The notes: generated from the sequence alone by a model not told the origin. A stretch of 64,000 bases of DNA from DATBJJ01 sp036556425 (GCA_036556425.1 DATBJJ010000181.1:1-64000); one strand, 5' to 3'. Numbered from the stretch's first letter, positions 26,148 through 35,334 are shown. A program made the numbers and translations.

Positions 26148-26615
26148 ATGAATCGAGACCAGGTTCGCGTCGATCGCGAGCCGGGCTCAGCCATTCGTGG
26201 CGGCAAATTTCTTGCTCTGCCTTTCGCAATGCAGCGCCTCGCTCGCACCCACTCGTCACCCCGAACGGTCGCATCCGCGGTCCTCTCGGGATCGGTCGTC
26301 ACGGCGACGCAGCCGTCTCACGTACTGATTGCAGACGGGAACGCGCGGACGCTCGCCACGCGCTCGGCGCAGCTCGTGGCCGCCGGCCTGCGCGTGTCGA
26401 TGGCGCATACGTCCTTTGCAGCCATAGTGAAGGCGTCGTGTCACGTGCCCGATGTGATCCTCCTCGACGGATCGCTCGCGGACTTGGACGCGGCCGAGAC
26501 GGGACATCTGCTGACGACGTGCCCCGTGACCGCACACATTCCAATCTATAAACTGACGCCCGGACGGCGGGTGCCGAGGAAGATCCTCGCGGCCGCCCTG
26601 CGGCAGTCGGCGTAA
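26148..26615 (+). CDS. degenerate receiver-domain protein
   Basis: Up to 155 residues; the first ATG is used but ATG 26,229 is also possible. From 'SHVLIADGNARTLATRSAQLVAAGLRVSMAHTSFAAIVKASCHVPDVILLDGSLADLDAAE' it follows the receiver fold with phospho-acceptor-like Asp in LLDGS. The N-terminal acidic pair is reduced to ADG, and the switch region 'IPIYKLTPG' keeps a Lys. It may be an atypical receiver that signals without phosphorylation. No DNA-binding output. No kinase adjacent. Confidence 0.6.
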   Translation: MNRDQVRVDREPGSAIRGGKFLALPFAMQRLARTHSSPRTVASAVLSGSVVTATQPSHVLIADGNARTLATRSAQLVAAGLRVSMAHTSFAAIVKASCHVPDVILLDGSLADLDAAETGHLLTTCPVTAHIPIYKLTPGRRVPRKILAAALRQSA

Positions 26616-26803
26616 GCGGAAAATACACGGTCGGCCCGGAGCGCCATGTAGGAATTTGGCAGCGGAATTTGTGATCGAATGTACCGAAACGATCACGTGC
26701 GTTGCACACGATTGCGCTCTTGAAGTGACGCCGCCACTCGCGCGATACTGTTGAGCATCCCCCCGGCAAACTCCCCCCTGCCAGAACACCGGATCACAGG
26801 CCC

Positions 26804-27556
26804 ATGGCGAATGTGCGTTTCTGCTCGAAGTGCGGCGCGAGCTTGTTCGACGGCGAGGATCGCTGCCGGTTGTGCCGTACCCCGCTCGACGCAATGACGT
26901 TCGTGGCGCCGCAGAAGACGTCGGCGCAATTCGATTCCTCTCCGTTCGTCGGGGTCTGGTTGAACCCGCGCGACACGATGCGATCGATCATCAGCTCCGA
27001 CCCGACCTACATGGTGATCCCGCTGGCCGCGGCCGGCGGCATCATGCAGGCGCTCGATCGCGCCGTCGGCAAGAACGCGGGCGACGTGCTCTCGCTTCCC
27101 GTGCTCCTGCTGCTCGTGCTGATCGCCGGACCGATCGGCGGCATCATCGGTCTCCACATCGGCGCGCGGCTGCTGCACTTCACGGGCAAGTGGCTCGGCG
27201 GAGCGGCGTCGCCCGAAGAGATCCGCGCGGCGGTCGCGTGGGGCGGCGTGCCGGCGCTCTGGGGCGCGCTGCTGTGGGTCCCGATCCTGCTGCTGTCGGG
27301 ATCGGCCGTGTTCACGTCCGACATGGGCGTGGAGCAAGTCAACGGCATCGCGCTGCTCCTCAGCGGCGCGATGATCCTCGTCCAGGTCGGCACTGCGCTG
27401 TGGTCGGCCTTCACCGGCTTGCACACGCTCGGCGAGGTTCAGGGATTCTCCGCGTGGAAAGCCTTCTGCAACGGCCTCCTCGCGGGCCTCGTCGTTCTGA
27501 TTCCGCTGTTGGTGATTGGATTCGGTCTGGTGCTGCTCGTCGCGGGCCGCTTCTGA
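26804..27556 (+). CDS. Yip1-family membrane protein with zinc ribbon
   Basis: 250 residues. The N-terminal CSKCGASLFDGEDRCRLC is a zinc ribbon. Then comes the Yip1 pattern: 'WLNPRDTMRSIISSDPTYMVIPLAAAGG' followed by five membrane helices, with 'HFTGKWLGGAASPEEIRAAVAWGGVPALWG'. Yip1-like proteins in bacteria have no settled function. The gene stands alone and ends just before a strong stem-loop. Confidence 0.85.
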   Translation: MANVRFCSKCGASLFDGEDRCRLCRTPLDAMTFVAPQKTSAQFDSSPFVGVWLNPRDTMRSIISSDPTYMVIPLAAAGGIMQALDRAVGKNAGDVLSLPVLLLLVLIAGPIGGIIGLHIGARLLHFTGKWLGGAASPEEIRAAVAWGGVPALWGALLWVPILLLSGSAVFTSDMGVEQVNGIALLLSGAMILVQVGTALWSAFTGLHTLGEVQGFSAWKAFCNGLLAGLVVLIPLLVIGFGLVLLVAGRF

Positions 27557-27562
27557 TACGAG

Positions 27563-27592
27563 GGGGGAGTCAGACACGAGTCTGACTCCCCC
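27563..27592. terminator. 13-bp perfect stem-loop between convergent genes
   Basis: GGGGGAGTCAGAC-ACGA-GTCTGACTCCCCC, a perfect 13-bp stem with a 4-base loop, sits between the Yip1 stop and the DUF4142 stop. There is no T-run, but the strength and placement suggest transcription termination from both sides. The core GTCAGAC links it to the 21,094-21,139 repeats. Confidence 0.75.
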
Positions 27593-27597
27593 GTTCA

Positions 27598-28281
27598 CTA
27601 GTTCGTGGTCCGCCGCTTCACGGCGTCCTGAATGTCCTTGGCCTGCGCGTGGTGGTGGTAGATAGTTGGATAGCTGTCCGCCGCCCACTTATTCAGCTCG
27701 AAGGTGAACGGATTGTCGCTCGGCTCGGCAACGATCGCTTCCGCCTGAGCGCGCTCCTCGACCTTTCTGCCTGCCATGCGATCTTCCATCTTGGTGCGCC
27801 AGTCGCCCAGCCTCTGCTTGTCGATTCTCGATCCGACCTTGTCGAGCACATCGTCGTGCCCGCTGACCATCGCGTCGATGTACGCCTTGTCGAAGTCAGC
27901 GCCCTGCTTTTTCGACAGGTCGTCGCGCAAGTCGCGATGCTTCCCGTCCAGCTCGGTCGGCGTCTCGATCTTGTAAGGACTCGCGATCCTCTTCAGCTTG
28001 TCCTGCGCCGCCGTGTGATCGTCGATCATCTGCTGAGCGAATTTCTTCACGTCCGCGCTCGCGGCTTTCTCGACGGCCAGCCTGCCCAGCTCGATCTCCG
28101 CCATGTTCGCGATCACCAGATCGTTGACGAAATCTTTATCGCCGCGGCTGACGTTCTCGGCGCTCTTTCCGCTCGTGCCGATCGCCGGGGATCCGTCCGC
28201 GTTTCGCGCGCGGTCGTTTCGATCGCAGCCGATCGTCAGCGCGACCGCCAGCGCGATTGGCACGACACCAATCCGTTTCAT
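27598..28281 (-). CDS. DUF4142 lipoprotein
   Basis: 227 residues. Lipobox-type signal (IALAVALTIGC) then a helical bundle with the DUF4142 ferritin-like pattern: 'DKDFVNDLVIANMAEIELGRLAVEKAASADVKKFAQQMIDDHTAAQDKLKRIA' and 'DFDKAYIDAMVSGHDDVLDKV'. These envelope proteins are common in soil bacteria; some relate to stress, but no activity is known. GGAAGGGG precedes the ATG. Its expression start faces the DinB gene region. Confidence 0.9.
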   Translation of the reverse strand: MKRIGVVPIALAVALTIGCDRNDRARNADGSPAIGTSGKSAENVSRGDKDFVNDLVIANMAEIELGRLAVEKAASADVKKFAQQMIDDHTAAQDKLKRIASPYKIETPTELDGKHRDLRDDLSKKQGADFDKAYIDAMVSGHDDVLDKVGSRIDKQRLGDWRTKMEDRMAGRKVEERAQAEAIVAEPSDNPFTFELNKWAADSYPTIYHHHAQAKDIQDAVKRRTTN

Positions 28282-28458
28282 AGTTGCACCCCTTCCGGTG
28301 AGCTCGTCACCTAGTTCTCTCGCGAAGAAGATTGCAAGCGAGATGACCTGAACCGTGCATAGTCGGCGCGGTCGCAGACTCCGGCGCAGGTCTGCAATTT
28401 GACGAGGCGATTGCGAGTGGAAGTTCTGCTGTGCGATCGCGATGGTGCCTGACGCGCC

Positions 28459-29010
28459 CTACTGCGACCAGGGCGGCGCGATTCCGTTCATCCGCGCGTA
28501 CGCGATCGACTGCCCCATGTGCTCGTTGTTGTGCACGAGGATTCGTAGGAACACGCCGTCGGCAACCGCATCCTTGCCGAAGAACTGCACCTTCTTCTGC
28601 CGATCGGCCGACTGATAGCCTTTGCTCACCGCCTCGAGCGAGTTCCGCAGCCAGCGGATCACGTCCGCCTTCTTCGTGATGTTCTTCTCGGGATCCTTCG
28701 GCACCGCGGACGCGAGATCGATCGGCGGCTTCACGCCGGCGCGCTCGAGCAGAAGGTAGTTTCCAATGGCGAGGTGGATGTACACCTCGCTCGTCGACCG
28801 CACGCCCGGCGCGGGACGCCATCCGAACTTCTCCTCCGGCGTCGCGTCCGCAAGCTGCAAGAGCTGTCTCGAGGTCAACGTGAACTCCGGCAGCCATCCC
28901 TGCCCGAGCTCCGGCGGAATCGTCTGCGCGGTGGCACGCTTCCCGGGACTGAAAAGAGCCGCGCACGCGAGCGCGACGATCAGTGCGGCAGCGAATTGAA
29001 GTCTCGTCAC
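28459..29010 (-). CDS. exported DinB-family protein
   Basis: 183 residues from GTG 29,010 with GAGGTG upstream. Signal peptide (FAAALIVALACAALFSPG). The DinB four-helix pattern follows: 'QLLQLADATPEEKFGWRPAPGVRSTSEVYIHLAIGNYLLLE' and 'LRILVHNNEHMGQSIAYARMNG', with His residues in the metal-site positions (HLAIGNY, HNNEHMGQ). DinB-like proteins are putative metal-dependent thiol transferases or hydrolases; an exported version suggests an envelope role. An open frame extends upstream but is not protein-like. Confidence 0.85.
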   Translation of the reverse strand: MTRLQFAAALIVALACAALFSPGKRATAQTIPPELGQGWLPEFTLTSRQLLQLADATPEEKFGWRPAPGVRSTSEVYIHLAIGNYLLLERAGVKPPIDLASAVPKDPEKNITKKADVIRWLRNSLEAVSKGYQSADRQKKVQFFGKDAVADGVFLRILVHNNEHMGQSIAYARMNGIAPPWSQ

Positions 29011-29138
29011 GGTGCACCTCGGTGAGGAAAGGTCAGGATGGTGCCCGTGCCCCAGCCGAGCGCAATCGCCATCCGCGCGGACGAAAAACATGTGGAGCAC
29101 GTCACGGCGCCGATTGTACGCGCGGCCGCGCCGTACGG

Positions 29139-29639
29139 CTATTGAAACAGGCGCTCGAACAGCACGAGGTAGCGAGGCGCGAACGCCGCGAATATCGCGG
29201 CGAAGTAGGCGGCGATAGCGCCTAGGGCGAGCACGAAGAGACCCGCGTCGCGCCACGAACGCGTCCGCGATCGAAAGTAGCCAACGAGCGACAACAGCGC
29301 GAGGCCGCCGGTCGCGATCGCGGCGGGCGCCGCGATCAACACGTCGGGCTGATCGACATGGCCCGTCCGAAGAAGGATCGCGAGCTGCTCGAACCCGTTG
29401 CGAACGAACGTCGTCCTCGTCCCCGCCATCCAGAGCCAGAACCCGCCGCTCGCGAACCCGAGAATGTACCCAGGTTTCTTTTGGCGAAGCGTCAACATGG
29501 CGGCCACGAGATACGGGACCGCTTCGAAGACGTGCAGCATGCGGATGGTGGGATCCCAATAGGCACTGACGGCGAGCACGACGACGAACGCCGCCGCGCA
29601 CGCCGCGGAAAACACGTCGAGCGTGGGCGATCGTGTCAT
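29139..29639 (-). CDS. four-TM membrane protein
   Basis: 166 residues, mostly hydrophobic, with four to five predicted membrane helices (FSAACAAAFVVVLAVSAYW, FEAVPYLVAAMLTL, PDVLIAAPAAIATGGLALLSLVGYF, AGLFVLALGAIAAYFAAIFAAF). No recognised domain or charged catalytic motif. It lies upstream of the DinB-like gene on the same strand (about 130-base gap), so co-transcription is possible. Confidence 0.7.
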   Translation of the reverse strand: MTRSPTLDVFSAACAAAFVVVLAVSAYWDPTIRMLHVFEAVPYLVAAMLTLRQKKPGYILGFASGGFWLWMAGTRTTFVRNGFEQLAILLRTGHVDQPDVLIAAPAAIATGGLALLSLVGYFRSRTRSWRDAGLFVLALGAIAAYFAAIFAAFAPRYLVLFERLFQ

Positions 29640-29703
29640 CTTCCCTAGTCAATACGCGTTCGCGCGCACCGGGGTTAACGCGCGCACCTGTTACCATCTC
29701 CCG

Positions 29704-30711
29704 GTGTCCCGCGCATCAATCTATCTTTGCCTGGCGATCGCGGCTCAGACCGGCTGCACGAGATCCGCCGTCAGGGTCGATGGGGTCTCGGGCATCCTGG
29801 ACGCCTTCACGTCCCATCACATCGTCGCGCTCGGCGAAGGCATGCACGGCAACAACCAGGCGCACGCGTTCCGCCTCGCGCTCGTACGCGATCCGCGCTT
29901 CCCGTCCCTCGTCAACGACATCGTCGTCGAATCGGGAACCGCGGGCTATCAGAGCGCGATGGATCGATTCGTCCGCGGCGAAGACGTCCCATACGCGGAG
30001 CTCCGGCACGCGTGGCAGGACACGACCAACCCGACGCCGATCTGGGACACGCCGATCTACGAGGAGTTCTTCCGTGCCGTGCGTCAGGTGAATGCTTCGC
30101 TTCCCGACGATCGGAAGCTTCGCGTCCTGCTCGGCGATCCTCCGGTAGATTGGGACGCCGTGCGCACGAAAGACGACGTAGTGCGCCTGGTCTCCCTGCG
30201 GGTGCACGTCGTAGATGTGATCAACAAGGAAGTGCTTTCGAAGAATCGCCGCGCGCTCGTCGTCTACGGCGACGGCCACTTTCTTCGGTACAACCGATGG
30301 GTCGGCACTCCGTCTGTGAGCGAGTCGACGCTGAACAGGATCGAAGCGCTGGGGACGAAAGCGTTCAACGTCTGGACCAACACGACCGTGGAAATGGAGC
30401 GCATGCAGCGCGACATTGCATCGTGGCCCGTTCCGAGTCTCGCAAAAGTTCGCGGCACGAGGCTGGGAAGACTCGACTTCAAGTACTTCTCCGGGATTGA
30501 GACCGACCCTCGCACGAAGATGGAGGATCAGTTCGACGCGGTGCTCTACCTCGGTCCCCCTTCATCGATCACGCAGTCGGAGTTGCCCGCGAGCTTGTGC
30601 GCCGACGCCGAGTACATGAAGATGCGCGCGGCGCGCCTCTTCATCGCGTGGGGAGAGGATGGCGTGGCGTCGCTGAAGAAGGAATGCGCCACACACACCA
30701 GAACACGGTAG
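29704..30711 (+). CDS. erythromycin-esterase-like lipoprotein
   Basis: 335 residues from GTG 29,704, which lies 7 nt after TACCAT with no ribosome site. Lipobox-like signal (LCLAIAAQTGC). The body shows the EreA/ChaN-like pattern 'IVALGEGMHGNNQAHAFRLALVRDPRF', 'DIVVESGTAGYQSAMDRFVRGE', 'RALVVYGDGHFLRY', with the conserved Glu and His of the family. Characterised members hydrolyse macrolide lactones, but most environmental homologs have unknown substrates. The 3' end overlaps the convergent 30,641 gene by 71 bases. Family call good, substrate unknown. Confidence 0.78.
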   Translation: MSRASIYLCLAIAAQTGCTRSAVRVDGVSGILDAFTSHHIVALGEGMHGNNQAHAFRLALVRDPRFPSLVNDIVVESGTAGYQSAMDRFVRGEDVPYAELRHAWQDTTNPTPIWDTPIYEEFFRAVRQVNASLPDDRKLRVLLGDPPVDWDAVRTKDDVVRLVSLRVHVVDVINKEVLSKNRRALVVYGDGHFLRYNRWVGTPSVSESTLNRIEALGTKAFNVWTNTTVEMERMQRDIASWPVPSLAKVRGTRLGRLDFKYFSGIETDPRTKMEDQFDAVLYLGPPSSITQSELPASLCADAEYMKMRAARLFIAWGEDGVASLKKECATHTRTR

Positions 30712-31123
30712 CCGAGATGCCGCCGACGATGGAGCCAATCGCGATTGCGGAAAGATTCCCGGCAATGAGCTCCGAAATGGGAACGAGGTGATCGCCGATC
30801 GTGCCCGCGATCAGATGAACGAGCAACCCGCGCGCGGCCACCGTCGCGAACAGCGCGAATGGGACATTGCCGAGAATCAACCCGGCAACGAAGACCTGCC
30901 GAAACGAAACCGGCCCACGCTGAATTAACCAGAGCACGGTCGGCATGGCGCCGAATACCGTAACGAGCAGCCCCAAGAATCCGGTCATCGATCCGAGCGA
31001 GCGCGCGATCTGATCCGCATTGTGGGCGTTCGCTCCGTGGGCAACCAGCGGCAAGCCGACGTAGCCGATGATGAAGTCCACGATCGGCACGACGGCGAAG
31101 GCGATCCACAGTCGATAGGTCAT
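30641..31123 (-). CDS. four-TM membrane protein
   Basis: 160 residues from ATG 31,123. Four predicted helices: LWIAFAVVPIVDFIIGYVGL, MTGFLGLLVTVFGAMPTVLW, VFVAGLILGNVPFALFATVA and LSAIAIGSIVGGISATVFWC. No known domain. Its 3' end overlaps the convergent erythromycin-esterase-like gene by 71 bases, an uncommon arrangement that could produce antisense interference. Confidence 0.65.
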   Translation of the reverse strand: MTYRLWIAFAVVPIVDFIIGYVGLPLVAHGANAHNADQIARSLGSMTGFLGLLVTVFGAMPTVLWLIQRGPVSFRQVFVAGLILGNVPFALFATVAARGLLVHLIAGTIGDHLVPISELIAGNLSAIAIGSIVGGISATVFWCVWRIPSSATPRHPLPTR

Positions 31124-31332
31124 CTGCACGTGACCGACGCTCCTCGATAGAATACAGCGGCCGAGCTGACACCTCATCAACTCTCGCCACTACTTACGCG
31201 ATCTGTAAGGAACTCCGCAGAACAACGAAAGCGGCCCGCGCGCGTTCGTCCGCTGACCGCGAAAACCGGCCAGATTCCTTCGCATCGCGGGGCTCCGTGT
31301 TTGCTAGACCGTTCGGCGAAGGAGTTCCAGCG

Positions 31333-31932
31333 ATGTCCATGCGATCTCATTCACTCGTCGTCTTGATCGGTGCAGCAGCGCTATTCGTCGGATGCGAGAA
31401 CGCCCCGCAACCGGTCGCTCCCTCCACTGTCGAAAACACGCGAGCTGACGCAGCGACACCTCCGGCTCAGCTCGCCGCGAAAACTGGACAGCAGCACGTC
31501 GTCACGATGTTCGACGCGTGCGATCCGGAGACGTTCAACGCGGCATTCGGCGCCGGCACGTGCACGCGCTCCGGGGGCGTTCGCGTCGAGAAGTTTCTCG
31601 AGCAGCTCGGCCGGCATCACTCCATCGGCGCGTGGCGCTTCGCGCCGCCGAACGTGATGATGCGCGTCGGGCAGATGCTCGTCGCGATCAATCGCGGCGG
31701 CGAGGTGCACACGTTCACCGAGGTCGAGGAATTCGGCGGCGGCATCATCGCGGACTTGAACGAGCTCACGGGCCTGACCACTGTCGCGCCCGAGTGCACG
31801 CGGCTCGCGCCCGGCGATTTCCTCGCGCCAGGGGCGTCGTCGAGCGAAGTGGAAGAAGAGGCGGGCGTCGAGAAATACCAGTGCTGCATCCATCCGTGGA
31901 TGCGAGCTGAAGTGCGAATCACCGAGAAGTGA
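31333..31932 (+). CDS. cupredoxin-like lipoprotein
   Basis: 199 residues from ATG 31,333 after GAAGGAG. Lipobox signal LIGAAALFVGC. The fold ends in YQCCIHPWMRAEV: Cys184, His187 and Met190 are in the order of type-1 copper ligands, and His126 (GGEVHTFTE) is the expected upstream ligand. 'WRFAPPNVMMRVGQMLVAINRGG' is the typical strand before it. A blue-copper electron carrier or a copper-storage-like protein at the outer face of a membrane is likely. Extra Cys residues (63, 77, 155) may form disulfides. Followed by a small membrane protein with its own ribosome site. Confidence 0.8.
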   Translation: MSMRSHSLVVLIGAAALFVGCENAPQPVAPSTVENTRADAATPPAQLAAKTGQQHVVTMFDACDPETFNAAFGAGTCTRSGGVRVEKFLEQLGRHHSIGAWRFAPPNVMMRVGQMLVAINRGGEVHTFTEVEEFGGGIIADLNELTGLTTVAPECTRLAPGDFLAPGASSSEVEEEAGVEKYQCCIHPWMRAEVRITEK

Positions 31933-31987
31933 TCGAGCGGACTGAGGCTTGCAACAAAGATCCATGGCAGCAGAAGGGAGCTGATCC

Positions 31988-32194
31988 ATGGATCTTTCGA
32001 CTGGCCTGACGATCGCGCTGATCCTTTGCCTCGCGCTCTGGATTCCGTTCTTCATCATGAACCGGCGCGGAAAAGCGCGCGGCCACACGTGGTTCACGTG
32101 GTGGAGACCGCGCGGGCACTCCGATATCGGACCGGATACGGGATTCCGTCAGACTCGGCCGGGAGCGGACGATGCGCGCGGCGCTCGCTACTGA
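31988..32194 (+). CDS. small single-TM protein
   Basis: 68 residues: one membrane helix (TGLTIALILCLALWIPFFI) followed by a basic, Trp-rich tail (MNRRGKARGHTWFTWWRPRGH). GAAGGGAG precedes the ATG. It follows the cupredoxin lipoprotein by 55 bases on the same strand, so it may be its membrane partner; that is inference. Confidence 0.55.
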   Translation: MDLSTGLTIALILCLALWIPFFIMNRRGKARGHTWFTWWRPRGHSDIGPDTGFRQTRPGADDARGARY

Positions 32195-32454
32195 TCCGTG
32201 CGGTCGTGCGCGGCCGCCATACGCTTGACGTCGTCATCCGCACGGCGCACGCGATCGAGGAGGTTGCCGTCAACCTGATCCATCACGGACGGCGCCACTC
32301 GCCGCGTGCGCCATGGCAGCATCGATTCGAAGAAGAGCCAGGCTGCCCCTCCGGTCGAACCATCCGCCGAGCCAATTCCTCCCAGCCAAACGAGTCACAG
32401 TTGGCGTACTCTACGCCAGACCAGGTAGAGACCTTTCCGGCTGGAGGCACCGTC

Positions 32455-32703
32455 ATGACCATCGAAGACTTGGTACCTCTCACGAACGGACTGACCGTGA
32501 TCGCGTGCGGAAACACGCTCGTCTGCGATCGCGCGCGCATCACGCCGGTCAGAAACGACGCCATCGACATCAAATTCCTGATGGTGGGGACGGACTTCGC
32601 CCCGCGATTGAGGCTCCTGCGCGAGCGCGTGCTCGAGGCGACGCCCGATGAGGTGAAGAAGCTCGTCCAGCGCGTGGCGAAGAACGCGATCGCGTGCCGT
32701 TGA
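32455..32703 (+). CDS. small hypothetical protein
   Basis: 82 residues from ATG 32,455 with GGAGG upstream (CTGGAGGCACCGTC). Composition is protein-like (MTIEDLVPLTNGLTVIACGN, then a helical C-terminus with RLRLLRERVLEATPDEVKKLVQ). Two Cys near the N-terminus. No family recognised. The 260 bases before it show no gene. Confidence 0.55.
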   Translation: MTIEDLVPLTNGLTVIACGNTLVCDRARITPVRNDAIDIKFLMVGTDFAPRLRLLRERVLEATPDEVKKLVQRVAKNAIACR

Positions 32704-32807
32704 TTCCACGCTTGCTTTCGCGAAATCAGTCGGCAGACAATCTCGGGCCGCGGAGCTGAATTGTCACGCGGCGGCCGGAGTCTCTCGTCCACGAAGGAGG
32801 AGTGCCG

Positions 32808-34334
32808 ATGCCACACAAGCGATTCGACGTCAATCGGCGAACGTTCGTCACGCGAACGGCCCTTGCGGCCGGGGTCACGACCGTAGGAGGCGGCATGTTC
32901 GACGCGCTCGTTGCGCGCGCGCACAACGAAGGCCGAAACGATCGTGACGGCAGGAGAAACGACGTCGGCTACGGACCGCTTCGGCCCGCGGGCGATGACC
33001 TCGCGCTTCCTCCGGGATTTCAGTACCGCGTCGTGAGCACCGAAGGCGACAAAATGGACGACGGGTTCCCCGTGCCGAAGGCGATGGACGGGATGGGCGC
33101 GTTCCCGCTGCCAAACGGCAACGTGCTCCTGGTCCGCAACTGCGAGGACAACGAGGATCCGAACCGTTTGCGGCCGCGACCGGCCGGCAGCACGTCGAGC
33201 TCGGCAGGGATCCTCAACGACGTGCTCGACACGGATTTCGGGCCGCGCGCGTTTGCGTACGACGCCTATGCCGGCGGTGGCACGACGACGCTCGAGGTCG
33301 AGACCCACGGCCAGCGTGAGCTCGTCTCACAGCATTGGAGCCTCGTGGGCACGCTGCGCAATTGCGCCGGCGGCGTCACGCCCTGGGGCAGTTGGTTGTC
33401 GTGCGAGGAGACGCTGCTGAGCGGCTCGCCGACTGCGGTCACTGGCTTCGCGCAGAACCACGGCTACTGCTTCGAGGTGCCGATCGACACGATGCCCGGC
33501 TCGCCCGCCGATCCGATCGCGCTCAAACATCTCGGACGGTTCGCGCATGAAGCGGTTGCGGTCGATCCGGCGACGGGCATCGTGTACGAGACGGAAGATC
33601 AGGGCGACGGATCCGGATTCTACCGGTACGTTCCGGCAGCGCGCCCCACGCGGCCCGGGGATCTCGCCGTGCCAAATGGCGTCCTGCAGATGCTGAAGAT
33701 CAAGGACGCGCCGCAATTCGAGCTGGCGATCAATCAGACGGTCGGCGTGCCGATGCAAGTCGAGTGGGTCACGATCACGACGCCGGATCCGGCCACACCG
33801 ACGGGCGCGGGCGGTTTGTCCACGGTGTTCCTCGAGGGGCTGGCCGCGGGCGGAGCGCGATTCCGGCGGTTGGAAGGATGTTGGTACGGCAACGGCCGCA
33901 TCTTCTTCGTCTCCACCAACGGCGGCGACATGGGCTTCGGACAAACGTGGGTCTACGATCCATCGGCGTCGACACTGACGCTGATCTTCGAGTCGCCGGG
34001 CCACGAGGTCTGCGACGGTCCGGACAATTGCTGCGTCACGCCGCGCGGCGGCCTCGTCATGTGCGAGGACGCCGGCGGCGCGCAGTTCCTGCGCGCGCTG
34101 ACGCCGAAGGGAGAGATCTTCGACCTTGCAAGGAACCTGCGAAACACGATCGAGTTCGCGGGTGTCTGCTTCAGTCCCGACGGCCGTACGCTGTTCGTGA
34201 ATCAATACGGACGGTCGACCGTGCGCACGACGCAGCCGTATCGAGCCCCGCTGCAACTCCCCGTCGGTCCGGAGCGGTTCGAGCGCGCCGCGACGCTGGC
34301 GATCTGGGGGCCATGGAGGTCGGGCCCGCTCTAA
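32808..34334 (+). CDS. PhoX/DUF839-family protein, Tat-exported
   Basis: 508 residues from ATG 32,808 with AAGGAGGAG. A twin-arginine signal (NRRTFVTRTALAAGVTTVGG) directs folded export, as in PhoX phosphatases, which are Fe/Ca-dependent beta-propellers. Family patterns: 'AMDGMGAFPLPNGNVLLVRNCED', 'WGSWLSCEETLL', 'GRFAHEAVAVDPATGIVYETED', 'YRYVPA' and 'LVMCEDAGG...LRALTPKGEIF'. PhoX releases phosphate from phosphomonoesters, but many DUF839 members are untested. No Pho-box is recognised. The next gene starts six bases downstream. Confidence 0.88.
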   Translation: MPHKRFDVNRRTFVTRTALAAGVTTVGGGMFDALVARAHNEGRNDRDGRRNDVGYGPLRPAGDDLALPPGFQYRVVSTEGDKMDDGFPVPKAMDGMGAFPLPNGNVLLVRNCEDNEDPNRLRPRPAGSTSSSAGILNDVLDTDFGPRAFAYDAYAGGGTTTLEVETHGQRELVSQHWSLVGTLRNCAGGVTPWGSWLSCEETLLSGSPTAVTGFAQNHGYCFEVPIDTMPGSPADPIALKHLGRFAHEAVAVDPATGIVYETEDQGDGSGFYRYVPAARPTRPGDLAVPNGVLQMLKIKDAPQFELAINQTVGVPMQVEWVTITTPDPATPTGAGGLSTVFLEGLAAGGARFRRLEGCWYGNGRIFFVSTNGGDMGFGQTWVYDPSASTLTLIFESPGHEVCDGPDNCCVTPRGGLVMCEDAGGAQFLRALTPKGEIFDLARNLRNTIEFAGVCFSPDGRTLFVNQYGRSTVRTTQPYRAPLQLPVGPERFERAATLAIWGPWRSGPL

Positions 34335-34340
34335 TCACAC

Positions 34341-35237
34341 GTGTCACAGCGACGCATCATCGTGTACGCCGCTGCGATCGCGGCGCTCGGCGCGATCGCG
34401 GCGCTCGGCGCGGCGGTCACCGCGTCCGCTCCGCAAGGGCCGGACGTCTCCGAGCGCGCGGTCGTCGCGGCGGCGGCGAGCTACGTCGCCTCGTATCAGA
34501 CGCTGCTGACGTCGATTCTGGCAGACGAGGCGTACGTGCAGCGGATCGTCGAGCAGACGCCGTTCGATCGAGACGGCCCGCGGCGCCGCGAGACGCGCAG
34601 CGAAGTCTTCTTCATGTTCGCGCCCGCGCGGCACGACTGGATGACGATTCGCGACGTGATGGCCGTGGACGGACGAGAGCTTCGCGATCGCCGCGACATC
34701 AGAGAAGCCTTACGGACGCTGCCGCCACAGGACGTGGCGGCAGCGTTCCGAGCGGACAACGCGCGCCACAACATCGGACGCACGTTCCGGAACTTCAACG
34801 AGCCGACGCTCGGTCTCCTCGCGCTCGACGATCGCCACCGCGCGCGTTTCTCGTTCGATCGCCGGCGCGTCGAGCGATCCGGCGGCGCCACGCTCGTCAC
34901 GCTGGCGTTCGCAGAACGCGACAGGCCGACGCTCATCAGAGATCCGAACGGCGGCCCGGTCTTCCTCGAGGGCGAAGCGATCGTCGAGGCCGGCGGCGGC
35001 CGTGTGCGCCGCGTGCAGATCACCGGAAAGGATGAACATCTCCGCTTCGATCTGACGACCGTCTACGAGCCGGACGACCGCCTTCAAATCTGGGTGCCGT
35101 CCCGATTTCACGAGGAGTACGAACGCGGCACCCAGCCCCCGGCGGGGTCGACGTCGCGCGTCGAGCACGAACGCATCCTCTGCGACGCGGTCTATTCGAA
35201 CTTCCGCCGATTCGACACGAGCGTGCGCATCAAGTAG
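34341..35237 (+). CDS. exported protein of unknown function
   Basis: 298 residues. The signal region MSQRRIIVYAAAIAALGAIA contains an exact 18-bp duplication in the DNA (34,374-34,409) encoding repeated AIAALG. The mature part is soluble and charged ('ERAVVAAAASYVASYQTLLTSILADEAYVQRI', 'HNIGRTFRNFNEPTLGLLALDD', 'RFHEEYERG', 'NFRRFDTSVRIK'). The C-terminal motif is reminiscent of secreted proteins often found in Acidobacteria, but no function is known. Starts with GTG six bases after the PhoX stop, so the two are likely co-transcribed. Confidence 0.75.
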   Translation: MSQRRIIVYAAAIAALGAIAALGAAVTASAPQGPDVSERAVVAAAASYVASYQTLLTSILADEAYVQRIVEQTPFDRDGPRRRETRSEVFFMFAPARHDWMTIRDVMAVDGRELRDRRDIREALRTLPPQDVAAAFRADNARHNIGRTFRNFNEPTLGLLALDDRHRARFSFDRRRVERSGGATLVTLAFAERDRPTLIRDPNGGPVFLEGEAIVEAGGGRVRRVQITGKDEHLRFDLTTVYEPDDRLQIWVPSRFHEEYERGTQPPAGSTSRVEHERILCDAVYSNFRRFDTSVRIK

Positions 35238-35334
35238 CGACTCGGCGCGTGATTCGTCCCGGCGGCGACCGTAGAACCAGGGAACACGTCTCGCTGCTGT
35301 ATGGCGACTGATCTGAGCCTCAACCCGCAGGGAG

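Noticed and set aside
26148..26615. Functional response regulator with output domain
   Set aside because: The receiver lacks the usual acidic pair and no DNA-binding or enzymatic domain follows, so only a degenerate receiver is reported.
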